Below are positions 1 through 8,069 of a stretch of 10,852 nt of DNA, piece by piece; the stretch's first letter is position 1, and each line of letters opens with the position of its first letter. Where the stretch lies: the NCBI GenBank assembly GCA_042088665.1, contig JBELMB010000172.1, positions 1-10,852 of the forward strand. The letters run 5' to 3'. The DNA comes from JBELMB01 sp042088665. GTDB taxonomy: Bacteria; Pseudomonadota; Alphaproteobacteria; Rhodobacterales; Rhodobacteraceae. Position numbers and translations under genes: made by a program. The notes under the pieces were generated by a model that was given only the letters and a program-made list of their open reading frames with translations, made no database searches and was not told the origin of the DNA.

Positions 1-51
1 CTGCCTTGAGACGGTGGCACGCCGTCGTTTGGCCCAAAGCGCGCCGCGTTT

Positions 52-2607
52 TCAGGGCAATGGCGGCGGGGGCGGCTCCTGCGACAATTCATCGTCCGGC
101 GGAGATGTATCGGCAGGCAGCGGCGGTGGTGGTGGATCCGCCGGCGGTGGTGGCAGTGGATCCGCCGGCAGCGGTGGCGGTGGATCGGCCGGCAACGGTG
201 GCGGTGGACCGACCGGCAGTGGCGGGCGCTCTTCAATCCCTTTGAGATAGCCGTAGTAGCTGTTGATGGTGGGAAAATTACCCCCCCTCTGACCCGATGC
301 ATTGTGAAACAATTCCCCCGGATCGGCTGTATTCCAGCTCAGCGTATCGCCTGTACCATCCATGGTCACCCGAGGGACCGGGCCGCGCAGTTCGCCGTTG
401 AGGTATCGCTTGATCGTCTCCAGCCGCCCGACCAGCGCGTCTTGTTCCAGCGTCGTCAACAACCCTATCGTCGCGGCGCGCAAATCGTCTGCGCTGGTGT
501 CCAACAGCCTCTGGGCCAGATCGCGGTCCACAGCTTTCGGCAGGGCCCTCAACCATGGCGACGTCCCGGGCACGTCGTCTGCAATCTTGTAACTGTCATT
601 ATCCAGACCAAAGGCCTGATCGTTGTCAATCAATGCAACAGGTGGCGTTCTGGTCAGGTCGATGAACAGGTTCTGCATGTGCCGGTCAACTTGACCACAC
701 AGGGAGTCGAGCAGTTGCGCATTCGACAGCGCCTGACGCACACGCGGATCGTCGAGCTCGGCCTGCGTGATATCGCGCACTGCGACCGCTCGCTGCGCGA
801 TGGCTTGCGGCGTACCCTCGTTCAGGATGCGTGTTTGGACGAGGGCGTCGCGCAGAAGATCCCGGGCCTCGGAATAGGCCTTGATGGCTGGTCCGGCAAC
901 TTTCAGTTTATTTTCGCTCACGGGCAAGTTTGCGCCGTCGAGATACGCGTCAAGCTGCTCTTGTGTGACCGTGGTCGACGCAGGGGTCGTGGTTGTCGTG
1001 GTCGCCGTGACCGGTGGATTGATCGCGTTCAGGGCAAGATCAAGGGTTTCCTGAACACGCTCGCGCCGGGTCTTGACCTTGTCGATGTGGATTTTCGCCT
1101 CAGTGGGGACCTCCTGACCTGTTGGGTTCGGCATGTTCTCATAGATGTAGGAGACCGGCTGCTTGCCGGTCGCACGGGCCATCACAACGCCAAAATCGCC
1201 GTCCTTTCCGCCGTCGGCCACCAGTTCGGTGCGCACCACCAGACCCGCGTTTGCACCTTGTCCATCGTAGGTGTTCAAACCCAGAACCTTGGCGACCATT
1301 TCTGTGGCCTTGGCCCGCATGGACAGGCGCAGGGGCGGCATTGCAAGGCGGGCATAGGCGGCACCGCTGGGGTCGGTATGGTTCCAATCCAATTGGGCCA
1401 GCAGGCCGGCATCTTGTGTCAGAACCGGCACCTCGGCCTTGAACACCGCATTTGGGGGCTGCGATGGGTCCGGGACCACGTCGGGATTGTCAAAGTCATA
1501 GCGCAAGCTGCGGGTTTCGGCGTTCTGCCCCGCCCCGGCGGAGGCCCCACCATCCGGGCCGGACAGCGCCTGCGTGCGCGCGCCCGCCAGAGAGTGGGGA
1601 TAGCTCGCGATGGCCTGCCCGACGACATCTTCCACAGCCTGCGCATACCCGAGCATGCTTTTTTCCAGCGAATCGAGCTTCCCGATCCGCGCGTCCAACT
1701 GCGCCAGCGTTTTGCTGGGCTGCGCCGCCGCAGCTGCCGCACCGCCCTGGATCGTCTCCCGAAGCGCTTGCGCCTCCTCCCTGGGTTCTCTGCCAAGCGC
1801 GTTGACCGCCGCTGCAATCTCGCGGGCCTTGATAGCGCGTTGCACCAGCGCGTTTTGCCGGACTTCAGCTGGCAAATTGGACGGGTTTTCGCTTAGCCCG
1901 CCCTGTTCAGGCAGTGTGCCGCGCAGGTTTTTGGCATCGGGGACCAGCTTTCTGACACCATTGACAGCATCAACGAGGCTCTGCGCAACATCAGCGGGCA
2001 AAGCGGCGGTGAGCCGTCCGTCATCGACCTTCTCAAGTGCGCGCAACTGCGACAACAAGGTTTGCAGCTGTTCCGTCTCGGGGCGCCGACCGGCGCGCGC
2101 CTTGAGTCTTTCCGCCGGTCCTGCGATGCTCTTGAATTGGTCTCGCGCGTCGTTCTCAAAACTGGTTTCTTTTTGTTCGCTGAACAGTACGGCCGTTGCG
2201 GAGAGCAACTCGAAGGACGGCGTGGGTGGGCCTGCCGGAAGCGCCACAGCCGCCGACGCGGCCCCGCCTCCTGCGTCGCTGTCCTCAGAGCTGTCTGCTG
2301 CGCTGCGGGCCGTCATGAAAGACCGGATTGACTGGCTGTCGCTCAGACTGCGCGACGTGCCGGTGCCCGAACTCGACGTCTCACTCCCTGTGTCGGAGGA
2401 GGTGTCTTCGTCATCATCGCTTGCGGTGCCACTGGCATCGGTGTCCTCATAGCTCCCTGAGCCGCTTTCTGAACCAGAGCTATCGCTGCTCTGGCTTTCA
2501 GATTCTGACGCAGCCGCGCCGTTCACACCCAACCCAAGGGACAACAGCAACAACAACAGGCAGATCCGCCCCCGGGGCCCTGCACAAACAAACATGCCAG
2601 AAGTCAT
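52..2607 (-). CDS. Secreted atypical-kinase-like protein with Ser/Asp-rich and Pro-rich tails
   Basis: The product has 851 residues. Residues 1-33 look like a Sec signal peptide: a short basic start, a Leu-rich core at 17-28, and likely cleavage after AAA (31-33). Residues 34-112 are Ser/Asp/Glu/Thr-rich low complexity. Residues 130-350 are mostly helical and Ala-rich. The kinase-like core follows. VFK with Lys390 is a candidate ATP-binding lysine, and RAKATEMVAKVLGL (431-444) plus GVVMARATG (473-481) resemble the N-lobe of HipA/PI3K/FAM20-like folds. A Thr-rich linker lies at 536-547. VDRHMQN (640-646) fits a DRHxxN catalytic loop and LIDNDQAFG (659-667) a metal-binding segment. Residues 795-851 are Pro-rich. 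The start overlaps the stop of the upstream MACPF gene (ATGA) and has GAGGG seven bases ahead, so translation is probably coupled. The kinase call is motif-based; substrate is unknown, and a pseudokinase or lipid kinase is possible. Confidence 0.72.
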   Translation of the reverse strand: MTSGMFVCAGPRGRICLLLLLLSLGLGVNGAAASESESQSSDSSGSESGSGSYEDTDASGTASDDDEDTSSDTGSETSSSGTGTSRSLSDSQSIRSFMTARSAADSSEDSDAGGGAASAAVALPAGPPTPSFELLSATAVLFSEQKETSFENDARDQFKSIAGPAERLKARAGRRPETEQLQTLLSQLRALEKVDDGRLTAALPADVAQSLVDAVNGVRKLVPDAKNLRGTLPEQGGLSENPSNLPAEVRQNALVQRAIKAREIAAAVNALGREPREEAQALRETIQGGAAAAAAQPSKTLAQLDARIGKLDSLEKSMLGYAQAVEDVVGQAIASYPHSLAGARTQALSGPDGGASAGAGQNAETRSLRYDFDNPDVVPDPSQPPNAVFKAEVPVLTQDAGLLAQLDWNHTDPSGAAYARLAMPPLRLSMRAKATEMVAKVLGLNTYDGQGANAGLVVRTELVADGGKDGDFGVVMARATGKQPVSYIYENMPNPTGQEVPTEAKIHIDKVKTRRERVQETLDLALNAINPPVTATTTTTTPASTTVTQEQLDAYLDGANLPVSENKLKVAGPAIKAYSEARDLLRDALVQTRILNEGTPQAIAQRAVAVRDITQAELDDPRVRQALSNAQLLDSLCGQVDRHMQNLFIDLTRTPPVALIDNDQAFGLDNDSYKIADDVPGTSPWLRALPKAVDRDLAQRLLDTSADDLRAATIGLLTTLEQDALVGRLETIKRYLNGELRGPVPRVTMDGTGDTLSWNTADPGELFHNASGQRGGNFPTINSYYGYLKGIEERPPLPVGPPPPLPADPPPPLPADPLPPPPADPPPPPLPADTSPPDDELSQEPPPPPLP
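134..229. repeat. 24-bp tandem repeat encoding the Pro-rich tail
   Basis: Four consecutive 24-base units begin at 134, 158, 182 and 206. Each starts GGATCC/GGATCG/GGACCG and runs into GCCGGC and GGTGGC-type triplets. On the minus strand they encode the eight-residue unit PPPPLPAD and variants near the C-terminus of the kinase-like protein. A degenerate copy lies just before 134. The first units are nearly identical and the last diverge, which suggests expansion by slippage or unequal crossing over. The unit keeps the reading frame. Confidence 0.85.
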
Positions 2608-5600
2608 TTCAACACCCTCACGGAATATTCGATCCGGTAGTCCACGCAGTAGCCGCAGCCCGCGCGGCGACTGACCATGCTATGCTTGATCCAGCGCCCG
2701 GCGATCTGGTCCAGGTAATCCTCCGTGATTTCCGAACAGCCGTTTGACAGCTTCTTGCAGAACAGATCAACCGAGGATTCGGACAGTTCGCGGCCACGCG
2801 GCACCGGCGGCGCGCTGTCGTCGTTCACCAGGATCGATCCTTCTTCGGACAACTCGTCAATCCCGACCTTTATGCCCAGCGTCAGCACGGCAAAGAATCC
2901 GCCCCAAAACGCCTCTTCTTCAGTGACATTGTCGTTGGAGACCGTGCGTTTGAGCGGATAGATCACGAAGTGTTCGAGGTTGCGCCAATCAGAGAAGACG
3001 AGGCGCGCCCATCCCCCCTTCAGTTGCCAGAACGGCACCTGAAACCGGGCCAACCGCCGGTCCTCAAGGAAACTGGATTTCTCGATCAGATCGGCATGCG
3101 AGGGGCAGACCACCTTGATCGGCTGATAGGTGCCTTCGGTGGGCAATCCGCGTTCGGCGAAGTCGCGATACCACAGCTTCTCCTGCCCTTTCAGTCCAAT
3201 ATGAAGCATCGGAAAGATCTCACGCACCCTGGGTGTCGCGTAACTCGCGGAACCGGGAAATACCTGTCCCGCGCGCAGGATCTGGTCATTGCGGTCGCCG
3301 CTACACTGCACCCGGTCCATGCGCACCTCGATGGTGTAGATGTCGGGCGGATCCTCTCTGGGCAGGAGCTTGCGCGCTGCCATCAGCCGCGTCTCGAGCG
3401 CCGCGCGCAATTCCGCCCGCATCCGGGTCGAGACATCCGGATCGTCGGGGAAATAGACCGGCGAGAACAGCTCGTCTATGGGACGCAGCGCGACATGGAC
3501 CGGCACGACACCATCGGTGCCCACGCTCCAGCTTGAATGCTGCGCACCGGCGTGTGTGCCGCCGACCCAGTAGAAATTCTCGCTTTGCGAGCCGACCACA
3601 TTGCGAAAGGTTTCGGCATGCTCGCTGTCCTGACTGACCCCAAAGGACGCTTTTGTCTGCGTGTCCGCATCCAGAAGGAAGCCCGTCTCCATCTTCAGGC
3701 CGACGCCGTCCTGCAGCAGCGACTGGCGCATCTCGTCGGTGAAGTCGATCTCGAGCACGCCGAGACCGCCATAGATGACCGCGACCGGGTAATGCGTGCC
3801 GAAGGCCTCGATGAACAGATCATAGCGTCCGGTGTCGCGCAGCCGCGCCACCTCGTCGCGCAGGGCGTCGCACAGCTCCATGTGCTGTTTGTCCAGCACC
3901 AGATCGTAGAACACCGCCTTGGTCATGCCCAGCGTCTTGGTCACCTTGTTCTGGCTTATCGCCTCGCGGGCCTGCGACATGCGCGCGCTGAAACTGAAAG
4001 AGACCGGCGCCAGCTTGCCGTCGATCCCGGCGCTGACCGTTTCGGAATGTGCATCGCGGAACTGGGAATAGGTTTCCGTTGCGTGCACCGTGCCGTGGTG
4101 GCGGCCGGTAAATTCCGGCACATAGTGCAGCCCTTTGGGCACAAAGACGCGGTTGGCGTCGTAGTAGTCCTGCGCCGCCCCCGAGGGCATCTTGAACACC
4201 GGCAGGTGCGTGCCGCTGTCCATCAGATGCAGCGGATCCATCGCCAGGATGTCGTAGCCGGTGTAATTCGCCTCAAGGTTCACGGCCTTGGACAGGGACA
4301 CAAAGGTGTCGTTGAACCCGACCTGACGCTGCGCCGTTTCGCGGTCCTTTTGCAGCGTCAGATCGACATCGATACCGGCGATGACAATCCGCCCGGGGGC
4401 CAGCACCTCAAGGGTTGGATGGTCTATGACCGGGCGGCCTTCGGGCTTCAGGACATGCGGACGCGCCTGCGTGCTTTTGAACGTCGTGGCGCCCACGCGC
4501 ACAAAGCGCACCGCATCCCCGGCATCGCTGCTGAACACCAGCGCAGGCCGCGCCAGATCGGGACCAAAACCCAGTTCGAGCCCCACGGTGCGCTCCAGAT
4601 CGCGGCTGAATTGGGACCGGTGGGTCACCAGCCCCGTGACCGCAGCACCGATTGGCGCCATGCGCGTGACCTGTTCCGCCACGGCGTCTTCTCTGGGCCG
4701 GTTGCCGTAAGGGCCATGCACCGCTTGGGTGGTGTAAACCAGCAGTTCGACCATACGGCCGCTTTGTGTCAGGTGATAGGACACCCCCTGCACGCGCTCT
4801 TCGGGGGCAAGCAGGACGTATTGCGTCAGGGTCTTGTTGACCCGCGGATAGGGTTTCGCGCTTTCCCCCTTTGCCTTGCGTTGCAGGAAATCCGAAAGAT
4901 AGGGCGCGCGATGCGCCAGATCCGTGTTGCAATGCGTGACAAACCCTCGCGTTTCAATGGCCTCTGCCGGGCAGGTGCCAGCGGTCACTTTCACGATCCC
5001 GCGCTGATCCATGGTGATCTGCAAAGCCTCCAGCCCCGGGCGTTCCAGATCAATGATGTCCTGCCATTGTCCCTGCAGGCGCTCAGGCAATTTCAGCGAC
5101 TCCGCGTCAAACCCACCATCGACGGTCATCCTATATGTCTCGTGCAACGAGAAATGCGGATGCAGCCCGCCGTCCGCTGCATTTGCGAGCGTTGCGGGAT
5201 CCTCGGAACTTGTGACGCGGCCCGTGCGCCCGCGCAGCGTGTCGGCAAAGGCGGTCTGCAGTTTCGAGAACTGTGGCGCGTCCAGACCGGCCAGAAAGTC
5301 CGGCGCGTTGTGCAATCGGATGTCCGCCCTACCCGATGACGCCCACCACCCTTCCGCCGGCGTCAGCACCCGCGGATAGCTGAACAAATCCAGCCCCTTG
5401 CCGGTCCCGGACGCGCGCGTCTCTGCGGCCAGCGTGAAGTCGAACTGCGCCTGTATATCCGTCTGGTCCGGCGGGATCGAATAAAGCTCTGCTGCCTGCG
5501 TCGGTGCCAGAGCTTCTGTAAACAGCCGAACCCCGCCGATCTCCCCATTGAACGGATCGATCCCGAGCACGCTGCCCAGCCGAACCCTGTCCACCGGGGA

Positions 5601-6641
5601 GGGCCCGAGGCCAACGGGAAAACGACCCGCCAGATGTCTGCCGTCGATCACCGCCAAAGCCCCGTCCGCATAGACCGACAGGGCAAGGTGATAGGGTTTG
5701 TTTTGCCTGAAATCATAGGGAAGGAAGGAATAGTTGTCCTTTGTTCCATCCCAGACCGCCAGCCCGCGGCGATTGGCGAGGATATGCACGCTGACCCGAG
5801 CACCCAGACCGTCCTCCAGCGAGACGATCGTCGGATCGTGGTCCAGCAAACTGTCCCAAGCGGGCGAGAACCACGCCTCGACCGTGATCCGGCTTGTCGC
5901 CGTGAACCGGTCATCGGGCAGATCGAAGACGGCGCCAGCCCCGCTCCCGTCAAAGCGCATGCGCGCATTCGCGGGGACATGGGCCACGGTTGTCCAATCC
6001 GCGGGAGGTGGGGAAAGCGGGGCCTGTTGCGCCACCGCTGCCGATGCCATGTCCGGCGTGTCGGGCTGGTCCGGCGCGGGGGCCGTATCCGCAAGCCGCG
6101 TGACGCGGATCTCGGCCCGCCTGTTCAGGGGGTCATAAGACGGGACATCGGGCAACAGATCCTGCGAACCGCGTCCTTCGACGGTGAGATCTGCAAGCCT
6201 GTGGTCCGGCCCAAGCATGGTCTCGAGCGCGGTTTCCACAGCACGCGCCCGCGACAGCGCGAGGCCCTCGTTGAACGCCGCAGGCCCGTTGGCATCCGCA
6301 TGCCCGGTGATGGCAACCCTGTAGTCATCCGCACCCTTGCTGATCAAAAGCTCCGCAAATCGGATAATGAGCGCCTGTCCTTCGGGTGTCAGGCGCGAAG
6401 AATCCTTGTCGAACCGGAACGCTGGCAGAACACGTTCTTCGCCCGCATCAATACCAGACTGAAGCGCCGCAATAGCGGGATCAACTTGGTCTGCGAGGTG
6501 TTCTTCGGCATGGGCTTGCGAATAAACTGTGCATAAAATCACAATACCAAGGCATCTGAAATCAAACGCGCGTTTTCTGAAAATTTCTCTGAAAAACCAA
6601 AAAAGAACAGACATCATTTTGGAGGCATATGGAAAAACCAT
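2604..6641 (-). CDS. Exported OmpA-LamG-MACPF perforin-like protein
   Basis: The product has 1345 residues from the chosen start, which has AAGGA five bases upstream; the frame is open to 6722 but that longer start lacks an evident ribosome site. Residues 1-45 form a long Sec signal ending AHA before EEH. An OmpA-like peptidoglycan-binding domain spans about 73-183 (FRFDKDSSRL, TGHADANG, LSRARAVE, NRRAEIRV). A Pro-rich linker follows, then a laminin-G/concanavalin-like fold at about 228-388 (RITVEAWFSP, LALSVYADG, FNGEIGGVRLF). Residues 390-780 are unrecognised. The MACPF domain covers about 790-1062: GYDILAMDPL at 795-804, the signature YDLFIEAFGTHY at 940-951, Gly-Gly at 958-959, WVGGTHAG and RPIDELFSP at its end. 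The C-terminal 280 residues hold six cysteines, suggesting disulfides outside the cytoplasm. The family makes membrane pores; here the protein is probably tied to the cell wall. Target and secretion past the outer membrane are not visible. Confidence 0.9.
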   Translation of the reverse strand: MVFPYASKMMSVLFWFFREIFRKRAFDFRCLGIVILCTVYSQAHAEEHLADQVDPAIAALQSGIDAGEERVLPAFRFDKDSSRLTPEGQALIIRFAELLISKGADDYRVAITGHADANGPAAFNEGLALSRARAVETALETMLGPDHRLADLTVEGRGSQDLLPDVPSYDPLNRRAEIRVTRLADTAPAPDQPDTPDMASAAVAQQAPLSPPPADWTTVAHVPANARMRFDGSGAGAVFDLPDDRFTATSRITVEAWFSPAWDSLLDHDPTIVSLEDGLGARVSVHILANRRGLAVWDGTKDNYSFLPYDFRQNKPYHLALSVYADGALAVIDGRHLAGRFPVGLGPSPVDRVRLGSVLGIDPFNGEIGGVRLFTEALAPTQAAELYSIPPDQTDIQAQFDFTLAAETRASGTGKGLDLFSYPRVLTPAEGWWASSGRADIRLHNAPDFLAGLDAPQFSKLQTAFADTLRGRTGRVTSSEDPATLANAADGGLHPHFSLHETYRMTVDGGFDAESLKLPERLQGQWQDIIDLERPGLEALQITMDQRGIVKVTAGTCPAEAIETRGFVTHCNTDLAHRAPYLSDFLQRKAKGESAKPYPRVNKTLTQYVLLAPEERVQGVSYHLTQSGRMVELLVYTTQAVHGPYGNRPREDAVAEQVTRMAPIGAAVTGLVTHRSQFSRDLERTVGLELGFGPDLARPALVFSSDAGDAVRFVRVGATTFKSTQARPHVLKPEGRPVIDHPTLEVLAPGRIVIAGIDVDLTLQKDRETAQRQVGFNDTFVSLSKAVNLEANYTGYDILAMDPLHLMDSGTHLPVFKMPSGAAQDYYDANRVFVPKGLHYVPEFTGRHHGTVHATETYSQFRDAHSETVSAGIDGKLAPVSFSFSARMSQAREAISQNKVTKTLGMTKAVFYDLVLDKQHMELCDALRDEVARLRDTGRYDLFIEAFGTHYPVAVIYGGLGVLEIDFTDEMRQSLLQDGVGLKMETGFLLDADTQTKASFGVSQDSEHAETFRNVVGSQSENFYWVGGTHAGAQHSSWSVGTDGVVPVHVALRPIDELFSPVYFPDDPDVSTRMRAELRAALETRLMAARKLLPREDPPDIYTIEVRMDRVQCSGDRNDQILRAGQVFPGSASYATPRVREIFPMLHIGLKGQEKLWYRDFAERGLPTEGTYQPIKVVCPSHADLIEKSSFLEDRRLARFQVPFWQLKGGWARLVFSDWRNLEHFVIYPLKRTVSNDNVTEEEAFWGGFFAVLTLGIKVGIDELSEEGSILVNDDSAPPVPRGRELSESSVDLFCKKLSNGCSEITEDYLDQIAGRWIKHSMVSRRAGCGYCVDYRIEYSVRVLK
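2615..2619 (-). promoter_or_regulatory. Ribosome binding site of the kinase-like gene
   Basis: GAGGG on the minus strand lies seven bases before the ATG at 2607, inside the last codons of the MACPF gene. With the ATGA stop/start overlap it supports reinitiation or coupled translation, and it favours ATG 2607 over the in-frame ATG four codons later. Confidence 0.6.
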
Positions 6642-7481
6642 GATATTCCTTTCGGCGTCGCGCCAAAACGGTACTAGCCCCCGGGGCCCTTTCCCCAAAA
6701 ACAGACACTGACAACACCGCACTCAATCGCACAATCGAGGCACACCTCACTGTCTCGCGCGGACTTGCGGCCAAGACAGAGAGAGAGCGAACAGAAACAC
6801 CGCTCGCCGAAACATTTCATTGGTATTCTGACTTGCGCGAAAGACCCCCGCCGGCACACGCTTTACGCGAAGGTTGCAAGATCACAGGCCTAAATCAAGT
6901 CTTTTCGGCAGAAAGATATTCACACATCAAATGTGCCCAAATTCAGGACTTATCTTGTTAGAGAACCGCGACAATTCAACACTCGAGGCAAAACCTACCG
7001 CATGGCAATTCATTGCTCTGGAACAGTATTTCTTGAGATCTCCGAGAAGCCGCAGCGCTTGAATTTCGACGCCGCACACCCATTGTGGATAAGGCCATAT
7101 GCACTCAGAATGCGCCCAATTTGAAGGCGGCTGTAAAAGCATTTTCCTTTGCGGCACAAGAACCACCGGGAATCAGTGTTTCCTCCGCTCTTGCTCTGAC
7201 CGCGTGTCGACCGGATCATGAGACCCTTTTGGCGGAGAAACAGACAGATCAGCAGAAGAACTGTACAAGCCTTGCGTCAATTGATCCCGCGCAAAAGGAC
7301 GTGCGCCCGATTGCCGGGCGTGTCGAAGCGGCACAGCAGAAGGGTTCTGCAAGGCCCCTGATCATGTGCACGAAAAGCGTGGTCTTGCCATCTAGACCGG
7401 CGGCTTGTGGCGCTTGCCCATATTGGCAGGCAAACCCCCGAGCCCAAACCGCTAGAGACGCTGTTCCAAAGGGTCGAGCGG
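6642..7481. other. Gene-poor region upstream of the MACPF operon
   Basis: These 840 bases hold no convincing gene. Short frames exist on both strands but none has a ribosome site, recognisable motif or sensible composition. The stretch from about 6880 to 7270 is clearly poorer in GC than the flanks. It must contain the promoter of the minus-strand operon, but no strong -35/-10 pair stands out. A 13-base perfect dyad, CACAT-CAA-ATGTG, lies at 6923-6935 and could be a regulator site. The part near 7280-7480 is GC-richer and may be gene debris or the 3' flank of the acetyltransferase gene; no parent family was recognised. Confidence 0.5.
6647..6651 (-). promoter_or_regulatory. Ribosome binding site deciding the MACPF gene start
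   Basis: AAGGA on the minus strand is five bases ahead of the ATG at 6641. The upstream ATG at 6722 would add 27 residues rich in Cys/Arg/Pro before the signal peptide. The two ATGs at 6617 and 6614 are preceded by CCTCC-type sequence, which cannot serve as a ribosome site. Confidence 0.6.
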
Positions 7482-8069
7482 TCAAGAACCCGCTTTGGCA
7501 CCCGGCATCAGGTGTCGCGCCTGGCGCAACCGCACGCAATCAAGGTCCCACCACAACTCCCTGTAGACAAGGGTTCCTGTCATCCCGGGCTCGTATACCG
7601 GCAAGCGCGCCACCTGCAACGCCGCTTCGGGGATGCGCAGGGAGGGCGCGCGCAAGCCCAGCGGTTTGGACGCCTCGAACCCGCGCGCGCCGTAATAGGC
7701 CGGGCTGCCTTCGAGAAAGAGGAGCGGCGCACCTGTGCGCCCCGCCTCCTCACCCGCGCGCCGCAAGAGAGCCGTGCCGACCCCCCGTCGCTGCGCACGC
7801 TTGGCGACCCCCAGTGGCGACAAGACCAGAACGTCGACCAGCCGCGCCGGCGCATCAAGCCAGTTGTGCGACAGCATGACGTGCCCGACCAGATCATCCG
7901 ACGCGGTGCAGGCCACGAACCCGCAGGTTGGCAGGGGGGCATCGAGATGGCGCAACCGATCAACCAACGCTGGAGCCACATGATCGGGTCCGAAGGCGTC
8001 TCGGTGCAGGGCGGCGATGGCTGTTGCGTCATCGGGGGTTTCTGGGCGAATGAGGATGTCACTGGTCAT
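7482..8069 (-). CDS. GNAT-family N-acetyltransferase (YhbS-like)
   Basis: The product has 195 residues and matches the single-domain GNAT fold of the YhbS/COG3153 type, which transfers an acetyl group from acetyl-CoA to an amine or protein N-terminus in the cytoplasm. It opens with the typical beta strand ILIRPETPDDATAIAALH. The acetyl-CoA pyrophosphate loop is RRGVGTALL at 94-102, after VDVLVLSPLGV. Residues 117-130 (LFLEGSPAYYGARG) match the YhbS-type motif B region, followed by FEASKPLGL. Length is usual for the family, and the gene appears intact. No strong ribosome site is seen before ATG 8069. It stands alone, more than 800 bases from the operon and 350 from the tRNA. Substrate cannot be inferred. 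Confidence 0.88.
   Translation of the reverse strand: MTSDILIRPETPDDATAIAALHRDAFGPDHVAPALVDRLRHLDAPLPTCGFVACTASDDLVGHVMLSHNWLDAPARLVDVLVLSPLGVAKRAQRRGVGTALLRRAGEEAGRTGAPLLFLEGSPAYYGARGFEASKPLGLRAPSLRIPEAALQVARLPVYEPGMTGTLVYRELWWDLDCVRLRQARHLMPGAKAGS

Noticed and set aside
10..26. Hairpin GACGG...CCGTC just after the stop of the kinase-like gene
   Set aside because: In the minus-strand transcript the stem is short, has a mismatch and is not followed by a T-run, so a terminator call is not supported.
14..250. Plus-strand frames encoding Gly/Ser-rich and Val/Pro/Ala-rich repeats over the left end
   Set aside because: They are read-through of the 24-bp repeats in other frames. The minus-strand gene with signal peptide and kinase motifs explains the region.
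304..1896. 530-codon plus-strand open frame
   Set aside because: Antisense shadow of the kinase-like gene. It is rich in Arg, Gln and Cys, has no ribosome site and no recognisable domain.
3537..5339. 600-codon plus-strand open frame rich in His, Arg and Gln
   Set aside because: Lies antisense to the MACPF gene, whose domains are clear; the composition is typical of antisense frames in GC-rich DNA.
7085..7879. 264-codon plus-strand frame covering the gene-poor region and part of the acetyltransferase gene
   Set aside because: Composition changes midway, it has no domain, and its second half is antisense to the GNAT gene.
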